DNA of 64,000 bases, taken from positions 21,971,419 through 22,035,418 of the forward strand of contig NC_031769.1 in the NCBI RefSeq assembly GCF_001522545.3. Reading direction: 5' to 3'. Origin of the DNA: Parus major (taxonomy: Eukaryota; Chordata; Aves; Passeriformes; Paridae). The notes beneath the pieces were generated by a model. The model did no database searches. It worked only from the letters and a program-made list of their open reading frames with translations, and was not told the DNA's origin. The position numbers and the translations under genes were made by a program. Below are positions 40,855-48,059 of this stretch, piece after piece; the first letter of the stretch is position 1; every line of letters starts with the position of its first letter.

Positions 40855-43800
40855 AGCAACCATACTTTCCTACCTTATTGTTCTACACATATTGGGAATG
40901 TTTTTTAAAGATGGAGTCACGATGCTCAAGGCATTATTGTTGAAGACAAAAATCTACAAGATGGAGGGACACCCTCATTAGACAGCTTTGGAGCAAAGCA
41001 CTGGTATAATTTTCCTGTTGGCAACTGCACAGTTAAATCAAACAGTTTATGTGCTGAACTGCTGCTCTAGAACCTGTGATCTGTAGACTCAACTGTCTGC
41101 CTTAACAAAACTCAAACCCTTACCACAAAAGTGTAGCACCCTGGCCTGCCAAGTGATTGGAAGGCTGACAGAGCCATTCATAAGTAAGGATTTTAGTACA
41201 GTGAGAATGTATTGTGGAGAAACAGGGGGTTTTTATCAGCAAAAGCCTGCTCAGGATCAAGAGTGAGTGACTTGTGTATGTGTGATAAAGATTTTGCACG
41301 TGTTTATATGACAGATTAAGATGATTTTTTTTTAGAATATTATATTTTAAAAGAAATTCATCATACTGATGTGATTAATATTCTTCTAGGTTTTGAAAAT
41401 TTACCTGGCTTATCTACTAAGGATTTTGTTACACTTGCTATTATACAACATTATCTTGACTTTAAAGTGAGTATAGTTCAAGCAAATATACTATTGTACC
41501 TGCATTCCCAAAACCAGCAAGTATATCTCAGGACACAACAAACAAATAACCCTTCAAAAGCTGTCCCCTATGTCACAAATCACCTATAATTTCACATAGT
41601 GAAAGCCAGTATTCACCAGCAAAAGAAACAATGCCACTTCCAACACTGCTTCAATCCCCATGTTCTTGCTTCATACTGCTACAAATGTTTGTGACCAAAT
41701 AAAACTAGAAACTAATGCTAGTTAAAAATAACTCAAAAAAAAATGGTTTTAACTGTTTGCCAGATCAAGACAGGAATGTGCCAGGAGTAAGAAATTGGGA
41801 AAGGACTGCAGAGTAGGACTCTGTCCCTGTGCAGTAAGGTCAGTTTAAGGGGACACTATTAAAAATGACATTAAAAACACATTCTTATAAAGATTCTTCT
41901 GTGATTTCTGATCTTTGTCCCCACATGCAGTATCCATCCATCCATCCATCCATCCATCCATCCATCCATCCTGTGTAAAGTTAAGAATGCTGTGCCTATA
42001 GGAAACTACAGCAGGGTAACAAGCTTTGTGAGAGCCATCTTGCTCAAAAGACACTTTAGTTTATGATAAATTTATATTTAGGAATGAAGTCTGTGAGAGC
42101 TTGCAGTGTTCAGGAATTAGCAAGACTCAGTCTTTGGTCGATAATTCCAGTTTCCATTGATGGCTCGTGTTACAGTTTAATAATGTCTGCAATTTGAGAT
42201 TTTAAGAAGTAGGCAGTAGAACTTAACACTTCACTATTGTAATTTGGTGTCTTGAAGGTATTTCTTCTAAATTTCTGTAGTGGTCAGCATTCTTATTACT
42301 CCTCTTTGAATCTAGTTTGGACACGGGAAGGCTTAGGGAGGCTTATCATGAATGAATCTGGCATGGTATTAGTGCAGTCTAACCTTGCATAAAATTCTGA
42401 GAAGTCAAACAACAATAAGGAGAGATTATTGTTGCTTTATTTTATTTTGAATAATTGGATCTGAAGAATGAGACAAATACTGAATCATATGGTGCACGTT
42501 TCACACACAGATTGGAGAGGTTTGGAGTGAAATACGTAAAGAACTAAAAGAAGAATTCAGGCCTGTTACACCTGACATGACAATCTTGAAATTCACTTCA
42601 GAGGCGTCAGAAACTACTGGGGAAAAGGTTGCTGTTCTGCAGAATGAAATACTTGAAAGACAACACCATGATGAAATACAGGAAGAGAAAAAAATTTACA
42701 AAGAAGTAAGACAAAGGAGTATTTAAATAAAGAAAGCTCACCTAAGCTTTTTTGTCCATTTATGTGCAGATTTTCTTACTGTATATGATGTTGAGAATCC
42801 TGTACGTGTACACTGCTTGAAAAGTTTTAATGTGTTTCAGCAGCAAAATTTTAAATTAAACTAGGTTAACCTCAGTCTTCCAGCTTGTGTAATTTCCATA
42901 GTATTTAGAGACCAACATGAAAAAAATTAAGCAATATCATCAGTGATGCATCAGCAATGGGGTAATGAGAAATGATCATTATTTTACTCTAGAGTTGTGC
43001 CCATGTTCATCTGTAGCAGATAACAATACAAAGTACCTATTACACCTGCTTGTTAAGAGGAAGTAGAAGTCTCTATAATAAGCTTCCTTGCTGAATATTC
43101 ACAGACCTTTATTACTTCAGAAAGTGGGGCTTTGTGCTTCCCAGCATGCTGAGAATGAGAAGGTATAGACATTTTCCAGCTTTGGTTATAAGGCAAATAC
43201 TTTGTGTTTTTGCTCATCTATTGTCTCACCCTCTCCTGCTTTCTGAGAAGTAAGATCAGTTGGTCCAGTTGTCTGAAATCTCATGCTAGTGGTTTTGAGG
43301 GATTGTCCTGCATTATGATGACTGCAATTTTGTCACCTGAACTGATTCTATCTCTTTTATTTGGCATTTGAGGGTAAGAATATACAGAAAGTATTCCTGG
43401 ATGAGCTGGGCTTCATCCAACATATGTGTTGGAAGAGAGGAAAATTAGTTTGCACAAAGTAAGCCTCTCTTTGTTTTAAAGGGAAGTGCATAAAGTTTTT
43501 AAAGGGCAGGTACTTTACTACAACTTTATCATCCAATCTCAGGTGAGAGGGATGAGCTAAGGTAGCCAAAGGGGCATAGGTGAACATTCTTTTCAAACAG
43601 CACAAGCTATGAAATCAGAAGAGATCTGATATGAGAATAGGATTGTGTTGCATGCTGAAAATCTCATTTCTATTACAGATCAAAGATGCCCATATACAGA
43701 GAGAAGTGATAAAGGAATCTTGGGAAAATTTCTTGACTCGGACATCAAACTACGAGGCATTGAAGGTAAGAAAACTGATGGAGCAAACTTTACAGTCATG

Positions 43801-46800
43801 GTGTACTTATAATAACTGTGAAGTTCCAAACACATTTTGTAATGAATTATAAGGATATTCAAGTAAAAGTGATAGAAAATGTCATATTCACACAGATATA
43901 GAAGAAGTAACCCTAAGATGTATTGGAAAAGTTTTACAGTTTTTGATTCTTCTGACTACAATCACAAATTGGGATGAACATTGTCACTTGCAGTTGAGGA
44001 GTGGGTGTATATACATGTATTTATTCTAAAAGCATTGAAACTACACTTCTGTTCATTCTTACTTTATTTTTTCTATTTCTTCATTCTCTTTTTTTAGTAC
44101 AGCAAACATCTTTCAAGATGGGAAATATTTTATGATGAAAGGAGTTTCTTCTAGCAATATTTGCACTTTCCCAAAAGAACATAAAAATATTGGAGTCCTG
44201 GTTTGGCAACCAGACTAAGTTGGAAAATGAATGAAATCAGACTTAAAAGAAAAACTTTGGCAGCTAAATTTAATTTTTCTTCATTTCCCAAAGGACTTGC
44301 AAAGGAGAACAATTTTCTTTCTATACAAGTATCTCCCTGGCCTTTGGAAAGATGTATGCTAGAATTAGAAATGAAAAAGGGACAAAAAAGGAACCTGAAG
44401 AAATACAGACTCATTAGCTTTAACTGAGTTGCTGGGAAGCAGTTGAGGGGAAAGGAGATTGATATAGACTGTCATGAACTTACCAAGGACAAATCATGCC
44501 TTGCCAACATAGTTGCCTTCTGTGATAAAATTATTTGCTCTAGAAAAAGAGGAACGGGGATACCTATTCCCTTGGCTTTAACAAGGTTTTCAGAATGGTC
44601 CTGCATAGCATTCTTGTAGTCAAAATGGGGATATATGGACTAGATTACACTCAGGTTGACTACAAGCTTTGGGAAAAACTGGCTGGACTTATGGGCTCTA
44701 AAGGACAGTGGTCAGTGATTGAAATTTAACTAGTGGTCAGGTTTAAGTGATACTCCTCTGAGTTAATTATAGGGTTGATAATATAGTGTTGATTTAACAT
44801 TTTCATTAGTGATTTGGAGATTGGATCAGTATCCATCCTCATCACGTTCAAGGTGTGAGTGCCTGTTCCCTGGAAGTGTTTAAGGCCAGGCTGGACGGGG
44901 CTCTGAGCAACCTGGTCTGGTCCCTGCCCACAGCATGGGAGCTGGAACTAGATAAACTTTCAGATCACTCCCAACCCAAATCATTCTGTGATTCTGCAAT
45001 TCTATGGCACTGAGCTGGAGGAAGCAATCCATATGCTGGGAGGTAGGGTTGCTATTCAGAAGCTAGACGGATGGGCTGACCAAAAGCTCATGAAGTTCAG
45101 GAAAAGAAAATGTCAGGTCTTTCACTTGGGATGTATCGAGATTGTGTTGAGATGCCTCAGTACAGCTGGGTCTGTCTGAGAGGCAGCTGTGTGCTCGGTG
45201 TGCGATGAAAGCTGACCGTGAGGCAGCAGTGAGCTCTTGTGGCCACGAAGGCTCACAGCACCCAGGGCTGCTTTGCTCAGAACACAGCCCGCGGGTCACA
45301 GCGAGCAGGGATCCCCTGCCCACCCTTGCAGGGCCTCGTCCATTTAATCTGGTTTTGGGTGTTCAGTAGAGTCAAAAGAGTCAAAAAACGGGGGAGGGTA
45401 CTTACAATTAAAGGCAAATACAATTATAACCTTACTTATTTTGTAATGTTGTTTATATATTTTCAGACGAGTGCAAATGACACAATTAATGCAGATTAAA
45501 ACAATTTTACCTTTTTTCTGACTCTCTTTAGAAAGCAAAAAGGCTCCAGGAAACATTAATAGAGACTTCCAGATTGAAAGCAAAGATTCAAAACGGACCA
45601 GACTATACTACTGATATTAAAAACCTCCATATAACAGTAAGTAATCCTTAATAACACTGTTTTATTTTCATTAATAGTTAAGCGGTATGGGGTTTGTTCT
45701 GGCTCTATACATGCTGCTGCTTACACTTTAATAATGTTTATGTTGACAAGCTCCAAGTACATAAGAAAGAATTTGTATCTTCTGCAAATTGCCACTTCCC
45801 ATTCTGACATAGCCTTAGACAAGCACTTGGCCAAAATGAGATTCAGATCTGCAAATTACTCTGAATAGGCGTGGGCAAGATGGACCCTATGCTATGTGAC
45901 ATGTACCTGTTGTGAGAGAGCCATTAATGAAAACCTTGCTGAGGTCAAGACCTCCTCCTTTCATTGTTAAGTACATCTGTGCTATCTTTGATACATCCCT
46001 AGAGGTGTCCTTTATCAGGAACATGTCCCAGACTGACTGCAGGTAAACCACTTGTTGCATCTGCAGAAAACATTTTGTTCTCATTTCTATCAGTTAATTG
46101 AAGTATAAGAAAATAAAACGCCTTTGTTAAGATCTAATTCACACCTAAAAGCATATTTAGACATTGAGTTTGGACAAAACATGGGAGAATCCTCAGTCTA
46201 GCAAATAACTGTTTTTGAGCTAACTGGATTATTTCTGTGTAAGTATCGCAGCTATCCCCAGCCTCCACAAAGGAGGACTTAAGGGGGATAGTTTCTTGGT
46301 TGCTTATAAGTTATTCTTGCATGTGAGGAAAAATGAAAAGGAATATACATGAGGTGCTGTTTTCAAACTCATATGAAGGCAAGATGTTCTATTTTGGGCT
46401 CCCTGGCATGAATGAATAATGACAACTAAGGTGGCTGCAACTTGAGAAAGAAAAGAGAAAGTTCATGTTTGATGTGATGGAGAAGCAAGGAGCCTAATAG
46501 AAAGCAAGGGGATTGTCTCAAGGTGATGGACTAGGATTTTTCCCACATTATCTTAAACTTCAGAAAGATATGGAGGGACACATCTGTAAATGCAAGATGA
46601 AGCAGGCTGGAATAATTATTTAGGTACTTGCATAAACAACAGTGAGACTGTTAAACAGCAATATTTTGCAGAAAGTATCTGAAAAATTTTGATAAAAGCA
46701 TGAGTAATCTGGAAATTGTTAGTGGAGAGAAATATGTTGTTAGATTTTCATTATCTCATTTTCTCCAAGATTATTATTTCATTTTCTCCAAGATATGAAC

Positions 46801-47880
46801 ATTAAAGAATGTTCATATCTTGGAGAGGATTTAACAAGAAAATACCTTCATGGTTCTACAACCAATATTTCAATAATTGTAGATAAAAACAAGGAAAAGG
46901 TTAGTCCATTTTGCACAATAGATGTATTGAGAAAACAAATGTATCAGCAACATCATATAACATTCCTCAGGTACATTGCTTAGGAGAATTACAAATGATA
47001 GGCATGGTTGGAAATTTTTTTAATGTAACACTCTTCTTCCCTCCTCTCTGCCAAACACCCTCACCAGGGAGAACTGAAGATTAAGCTATAATGGTTGTTG
47101 CAAACCATTCAAGGTCAAGTAATCAAACATGTGAGCCACAAGCACTCAAGGAGTTGCAATTTTTTAGGAGGTTACTCAGAGCTGTCACTCAGGTATTCAT
47201 TCCAAGACCCCAACCTATTCCTATTCCATATAAAGAGTAGTAATGAATCTGGAAAGGGTATGTGTCTTTCAGTCTTGGAGCTTTACTGGAGCAGTAGTTC
47301 TTTTTTTTTTTCTTTTTTTTTAATTTGAAGTAATAAGTAATAATATATAGTGAAATTCTGAGGTCACAAGCTGTGTCTGACATTCTATACAAATCCAAAT
47401 AACACGGTACAGCAAGCTTTTATTGGATCAAGGCTTGATTTTCTTTTTCACAATTCATAAATCAGACATGAAGGCAGAAAAGCAGAGCACATAAAAGTAC
47501 CCTCTGAAAAAACACTTCTTTCTTTTGTATTAATGGGAACAAATTGTAAATTTCATATAAAGGATAGTTTTAGTGGCCGTCAGAAATCTCAGCAGGCATC
47601 TCCACCAAGTGAATAATATTTTCAAAAGGCAGTTCATGATTTAACTCCTCTCATTTTAAATGCTAGCATGAAAGCCATGCAATGTATTGATTTTGTATTT
47701 CAGGTTGGACCTGGTCGCTTTGTAACTGTGCAAAGAGCTCCTCGTCAGCACGGTGGAGGGCCACTGGCTGATACAGACCATGCTCGTAGAAAGTCCTCTG
47801 TTTGTAAAGGAGCCTTAAAAAAGATCAAAAGAGATAAAACATTGGACTTGGTAAAGAAAAAATCAGTATCTGTAGAATAG
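21520..47880 (+). CDS. CFAP69: CFAP69 cilia and flagella associated protein, 5'-incomplete (22 visible exons)
   Basis: Twenty-two exons with standard gt/ag borders join in phase to 902 codons plus stop, without frameshift or premature stop. The human protein is about 941 residues. Matches run the full length, for example MAEGGLVEAL, EELQLHAIAVLASVAPVL, NSFHGTDGRGNK, FENLPGLSTKDFVTL and SWENFLTRTSN. The protein is largely helical and armadillo-like, ending in a coiled, basic C-terminal region with GGGPLADTD. From family knowledge, it belongs to the central-apparatus (C1b side) proteins of motile axonemes, is needed for sperm flagella, and also acts in olfactory cilia. The missing N-terminal codons (about 40) should be in one further exon, probably in the gap at 20520-21339. 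The gene lies between STEAP2 and FAM237B as in mammals. Confidence 0.96.
21711..21798. repeat. AT-rich palindromic microsatellite
   Basis: Alternating ATAT blocks with repeated (t)acatatatatgtaat units in both orientations, able to form cruciform or hairpin structures. It lies in the first visible CFAP69 intron. Confidence 0.85.
23033..23098 (+). CDS. CFAP69: CFAP69 visible exon 2
   Basis: Acceptor cttaag, donor gtatcc at 23099. The 22 codons read KDLEKEQLKTLKKVVKNFEN then GL, aligning with the mammalian KDGLEEKQLKFVKKLVQCYQ. The donor is weak. The next intron is 1,040 bases with nothing recognised. Confidence 0.88.
24139..24248 (+). CDS. CFAP69: CFAP69 visible exon 3
   Basis: Acceptor attaaaag, donor gtaagt at 24249. 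It encodes PIKNVAQITEILNLCAEKVN onward to LIKLFG and ends after two bases of a Gly codon. The following 1,970-base intron has A-rich tracts (24951-24970) and a terminal-like AATAAA at 25782 but no gene. Confidence 0.93.
26219..26295 (+). CDS. CFAP69: CFAP69 visible exon 4
   Basis: Acceptor ttttgtag, donor gtgagt at 26296. Encodes GLPFQKRKSSDEVNYSAEVA then QSIAQLG, the counterpart of the mammalian GLPFLKKKVSDEITY. The next intron is 770 bases and contains the direct repeat gccacaataaaat at about 26312 and 26335. Confidence 0.95.
27066..27164 (+). CDS. CFAP69: CFAP69 visible exon 5
   Basis: Acceptor ttctgacag, donor gtaaag at 27165. Encodes YLMRVPSSQVKIQICKSIVN then FYDTELPGKLLPG, matching LMKIPSSELRIQICKCIVDF in mammals. 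A 1,420-base intron without recognised elements follows. Confidence 0.95.
28585..28731 (+). CDS. CFAP69: CFAP69 visible exon 6
   Basis: Acceptor tatgtgcag, donor gttagt at 28732. Contains NYKIQMAEGGLVEALVLSLP and LTEKLWVLKALQHLSTSG, among the best conserved blocks of the armadillo-like region. It is separated from the next exon by only 124 bases. Confidence 0.96.
28856..29033 (+). CDS. CFAP69: CFAP69 visible exon 7
   Basis: Acceptor aatttcag, donor gtaagt at 29034. Encodes EQMVKTQAASRLCLYLNGAD then PSGQLVFRSSDILWNLLE and SLECA. The following 772-base intron has an ATTA-rich palindromic tract (29516-29572). Confidence 0.96.
29516..29572. repeat. ATTA-rich palindromic tract
   Basis: Repeats of attaatta and its inverse around a central taattataatta in a CFAP69 intron. 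Low complexity. Confidence 0.8.
29806..29929 (+). CDS. CFAP69: CFAP69 visible exon 8
   Basis: Acceptor tctttaag, donor gtaagt at 29930. Encodes ALKEVFAALLTRGFRHCDYQ then LRNDLLVIATLLAKNPAVHM. A 1,974-base intron follows, AT-rich with no gene seen. Confidence 0.96.
31904..31952 (+). CDS. CFAP69: CFAP69 visible exon 9 (49 bases)
   Basis: A short exon with acceptor cctattag and donor gtaaga at 31953. Encodes ESGFAKLLIVLATFTE, aligning with ECGFTKDLILFATFNE. It is separated from the next exon by an 84-base intron, one of the shortest here. Confidence 0.94.
32037..32158 (+). CDS. CFAP69: CFAP69 visible exon 10
   Basis: Acceptor ccttcatag, donor gtaagt at 32159. Encodes KGFKLTYSYEDFEMKKLLFN then IIGILSKDLSAAQ. 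The next intron (493 bases) starts with an (AAT)n microsatellite at 32181-32211. Confidence 0.95.
32181..32211. repeat. (AAT)n microsatellite
   Basis: Ten AAT-type units with one AAC, just after the donor of CFAP69 visible exon 10. Confidence 0.9.
32652..32868 (+). CDS. CFAP69: CFAP69 visible exon 11
   Basis: Acceptor gactctgcag, donor gtcagt at 32869. Encodes LLSENHVMPALLYYVKKNEK, DWSASQYEELQLHAIAVLAS and VFLEWCLGQ, ending after one base of a codon. Mammals have EWCESED at the end. A 980-base intron follows, ending with a G/T-rich tract and two candidate acceptors. Confidence 0.95.
33625..33780 (+). repeat. G/T-rich low-complexity tract upstream of a CFAP69 exon
   Basis: About 155 bases made almost only of G and T on the coding strand, with many runs of three to five G separated by T runs. 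It lies 70-220 bases upstream of visible exon 12. Open frames across it (33543-33938, 33608-33913 minus, 33656-34048) are composition artefacts. Confidence 0.9.
33849..34013 (+). CDS. CFAP69: CFAP69 visible exon 12 (two possible acceptors)
   Basis: With the acceptor gctccacag ending at 33848 the protein reads GQ-DHFYGQGNSFHGTDGRGN, the same length as mammalian SED-PFFSHGNSFHGTGGRG, so I choose 33849. A second acceptor (atttttccag, exon start 33789) is stronger by eye, is in frame and would add 20 residues without a stop. Donor gtaaag at 34014. The following 1,238-base intron has no recognised element. Confidence 0.9.
35252..35370 (+). CDS. CFAP69: CFAP69 visible exon 13
   Basis: Acceptor catttacag, donor gtacgt at 35371. 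Encodes DILKYAADKSKEKEGTVLLE then IQADILFILSVLCENDVHRK. A 417-base intron follows. Confidence 0.95.
35788..35906 (+). CDS. CFAP69: CFAP69 visible exon 14
   Basis: Acceptor atttcaacag, donor gttagt at 35907. Encodes ELFSCEGIDRLIPFFKMDPR then KLCIGLGYNCLLLSALDCLW, the last Trp codon being completed by the next exon. The intron of 1,038 bases contains the short palindrome at 36840-36863. Confidence 0.95.
36945..37026 (+). CDS. CFAP69: CFAP69 visible exon 15
   Basis: Acceptor ctgtttaag, donor gtaggt at 37027. Encodes SCVIGCSVAEDCFIEKQGIF then LLLDLLA. A 1,297-base intron follows with an A/C-rich tract (37129-37213) and a CR1 fragment (about 37654-37925). Confidence 0.95.
37129..37213 (+). repeat. 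A/C-rich low-complexity tract in a CFAP69 intron
   Basis: About 85 bases of A and C with CAAA-like units and short C runs. It is the complementary type of composition to the G/T tract at 33625-33780. Confidence 0.85.
37654..37925 (-). mobile_element. CR1 LINE 3' fragment, minus strand
   Basis: The plus strand shows cagaatcatggaatggcctg, then gggccttaaacatcatccag and acatccacagcttctctgag, the reverse complement of a CR1 3' end. It is 5'-truncated, about 270 bases, inside a CFAP69 intron. Confidence 0.88.
38324..38516 (+). CDS. CFAP69: CFAP69 visible exon 16
   Basis: Acceptor ccttgaccaag, donor gtgagt at 38517. Encodes SKEQNLCNIILGILVEFSDN, then HMRVWRGKRDQTAANLLIQL and LGVKRDQYGKII. The acceptor choice gives the same length as the mammalian LNQKKFCNLILG segment. 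The next intron is 528 bases. Confidence 0.94.
39045..39182 (+). CDS. CFAP69: CFAP69 visible exon 17
   Basis: Acceptor tatattattag, donor gtaaga at 39183. Encodes TKRPLATSFQKQQKVIPVPA, then SFAIMEISENIRAKIYSLFC and KL. The 2,207-base intron after it holds an old CR1-like remnant (about 39560-40060), overlapping inverted repeats (40277-40321) and an (AT)n run (40823-40849). Confidence 0.95.
   Translation, partial: TLRDLLLPASRNSKRSYQCLPAVPVLPSWKFQRTYGQRFIHYFAS
39560..40060 (-). mobile_element. Old, diverged CR1-like remnant, minus strand (tentative)
   Basis: The order of phrases (tcttggtctgtaagtgtccc, ccacagtagtccagtactca, then ggcatcctggatttgtacag and a tail with tttcagagtggcaagat) resembles the antisense of an ancient CR1/L3 3' region by memory. 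Divergence is high and the borders are approximate. A tandem copy of attaatttgcacttaaa occurs at about 39897-39933. Confidence 0.45.
40823..40849. repeat. (AT)n microsatellite
   Basis: About 13 AT dinucleotides in a CFAP69 intron. Confidence 0.95.
41390..41466 (+). CDS. CFAP69: CFAP69 visible exon 18
   Basis: Acceptor attcttctag, donor gtgagt at 41467. Encodes GFENLPGLSTKDFVTLAIIQ then HYLDFK, a near-exact family match. The 1,044-base intron after it includes an (ATCC)10 microsatellite (41932-41971). Confidence 0.96.
41932..41971. repeat. (ATCC)10 microsatellite
   Basis: Ten uninterrupted copies of ATCC in a CFAP69 intron, likely length-variable between individuals. Confidence 0.97.
42511..42705 (+). 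CDS. CFAP69: CFAP69 visible exon 19
   Basis: Acceptor ttcacacacag, donor gtaaga at 42706. The 65 codons begin IGEVWSEIRKELKEEFRPVT and end EIQEEKKIYKE. They start the charged coiled C-terminal region, which is less conserved than the armadillo-like part. The next intron is 973 bases with nothing recognised. Confidence 0.94.
43679..43765 (+). CDS. CFAP69: CFAP69 visible exon 20
   Basis: Acceptor ttctattacag, donor gtaaga at 43766. Encodes IKDAHIQREVIKESWENFLT then RTSNYEALK, aligning with KSWENFLARTSNAKTLK. The 1,766-base intron after it contains a nested pair of CR1 insertions (44390-45345). Confidence 0.95.
44390..45345 (+). mobile_element. Old CR1 LINE fragment, plus strand, with a nested CR1 piece
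   Basis: From about 44390 the sequence follows a diverged CR1 reverse-transcriptase region in sense orientation (accaaggacaaatcatgcct, then aaaactggctggacttatgg and cattagtgatttggagattg). It resumes after the nested element with cagaagctagacggatgggc and tcatgaagttcaggaaaaga, typical CR1 text. It is degenerate with many stops. Borders are approximate. Confidence 0.75.
44855..45006 (+). mobile_element. Nested CR1 3' end inside the older CR1
   Basis: A CR1 3' end (ttccctggaagtgtttaagg, then ccaggctggacggggctctg, ending gtgattctgcaattctatgg) sits between two parts of another CR1 that are collinear without it. It is better preserved than its host copy, so it is probably younger. Confidence 0.75.
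45532..45636 (+). CDS. CFAP69: CFAP69 visible exon 21
   Basis: Acceptor actctctttag, donor gtaagt at 45637. Encodes KAKRLQETLIETSRLKAKIQ then NGPDYTTDIKNLHIT. The 2,067-base intron after it contains a 42-base hairpin with perfect 19-bp arms (46785-46826) and a T-rich tract near 47300. Confidence 0.93.
46785..46826. repeat. 42-base hairpin with perfect 19-bp arms
   Basis: Arms TCTCCAAGATATGAACATT (46785-46803) and its exact reverse complement (46808-46826) around the loop AAAG. Two G-U pairs and two further pairs extend the stem to 23 bp in RNA. A partial direct copy of the left arm lies just upstream (about 46757-46772). It is in the last CFAP69 intron. Confidence 0.9.
47704..47880 (+). CDS. 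CFAP69: CFAP69 last exon (visible exon 22)
   Basis: Acceptor ttgtatttcag, stop TAG at 47878-47880. Encodes VGPGRFVTVQRAPRQHGGGP then LADTDHARRKSSVCKGALKK and a lysine-rich end KKKSVSVE. The GGGPLADTD block aligns with the mammalian VGGPLADTD. Confidence 0.95.
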   Translation, partial: VGPGRFVTVQRAPRQHGGGPLADTDHARRKSSVCKGALKKIKRDKTLDLVKKKSVSVE

Positions 47881-48030
47881 ATGCTGTTCCTAAGAGTGCT
47901 ATATTAATGTTATTACCTATATGTAGATACAAGATAAAATCTGGTTTTAATTATTTGAAAAATTGCTTAGAACATCATAAGAGTAAAATTATATTTTCCC
48001 TTAATTAATATAATGTGGGGATGTTTTATT

Positions 48031-48036
48031 AATAAA
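48031..48036 (+). terminator. CFAP69: CFAP69 polyadenylation signal
   Basis: AATAAA 151 bases after the stop, with T/G-rich sequence from about 48060 (tgttagtc, then ttgtgtggtaat). This implies a short 3'UTR of about 170-190 bases. Confidence 0.75.
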
Positions 48037-48059
48037 GTCCCCTGTAAAGTATGGTACAA

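Noticed and set aside
41932..41971. Regular short repeats considered as a CRISPR-like array
   Set aside because: A plain (ATCC)n microsatellite without spacers, in a vertebrate genome.
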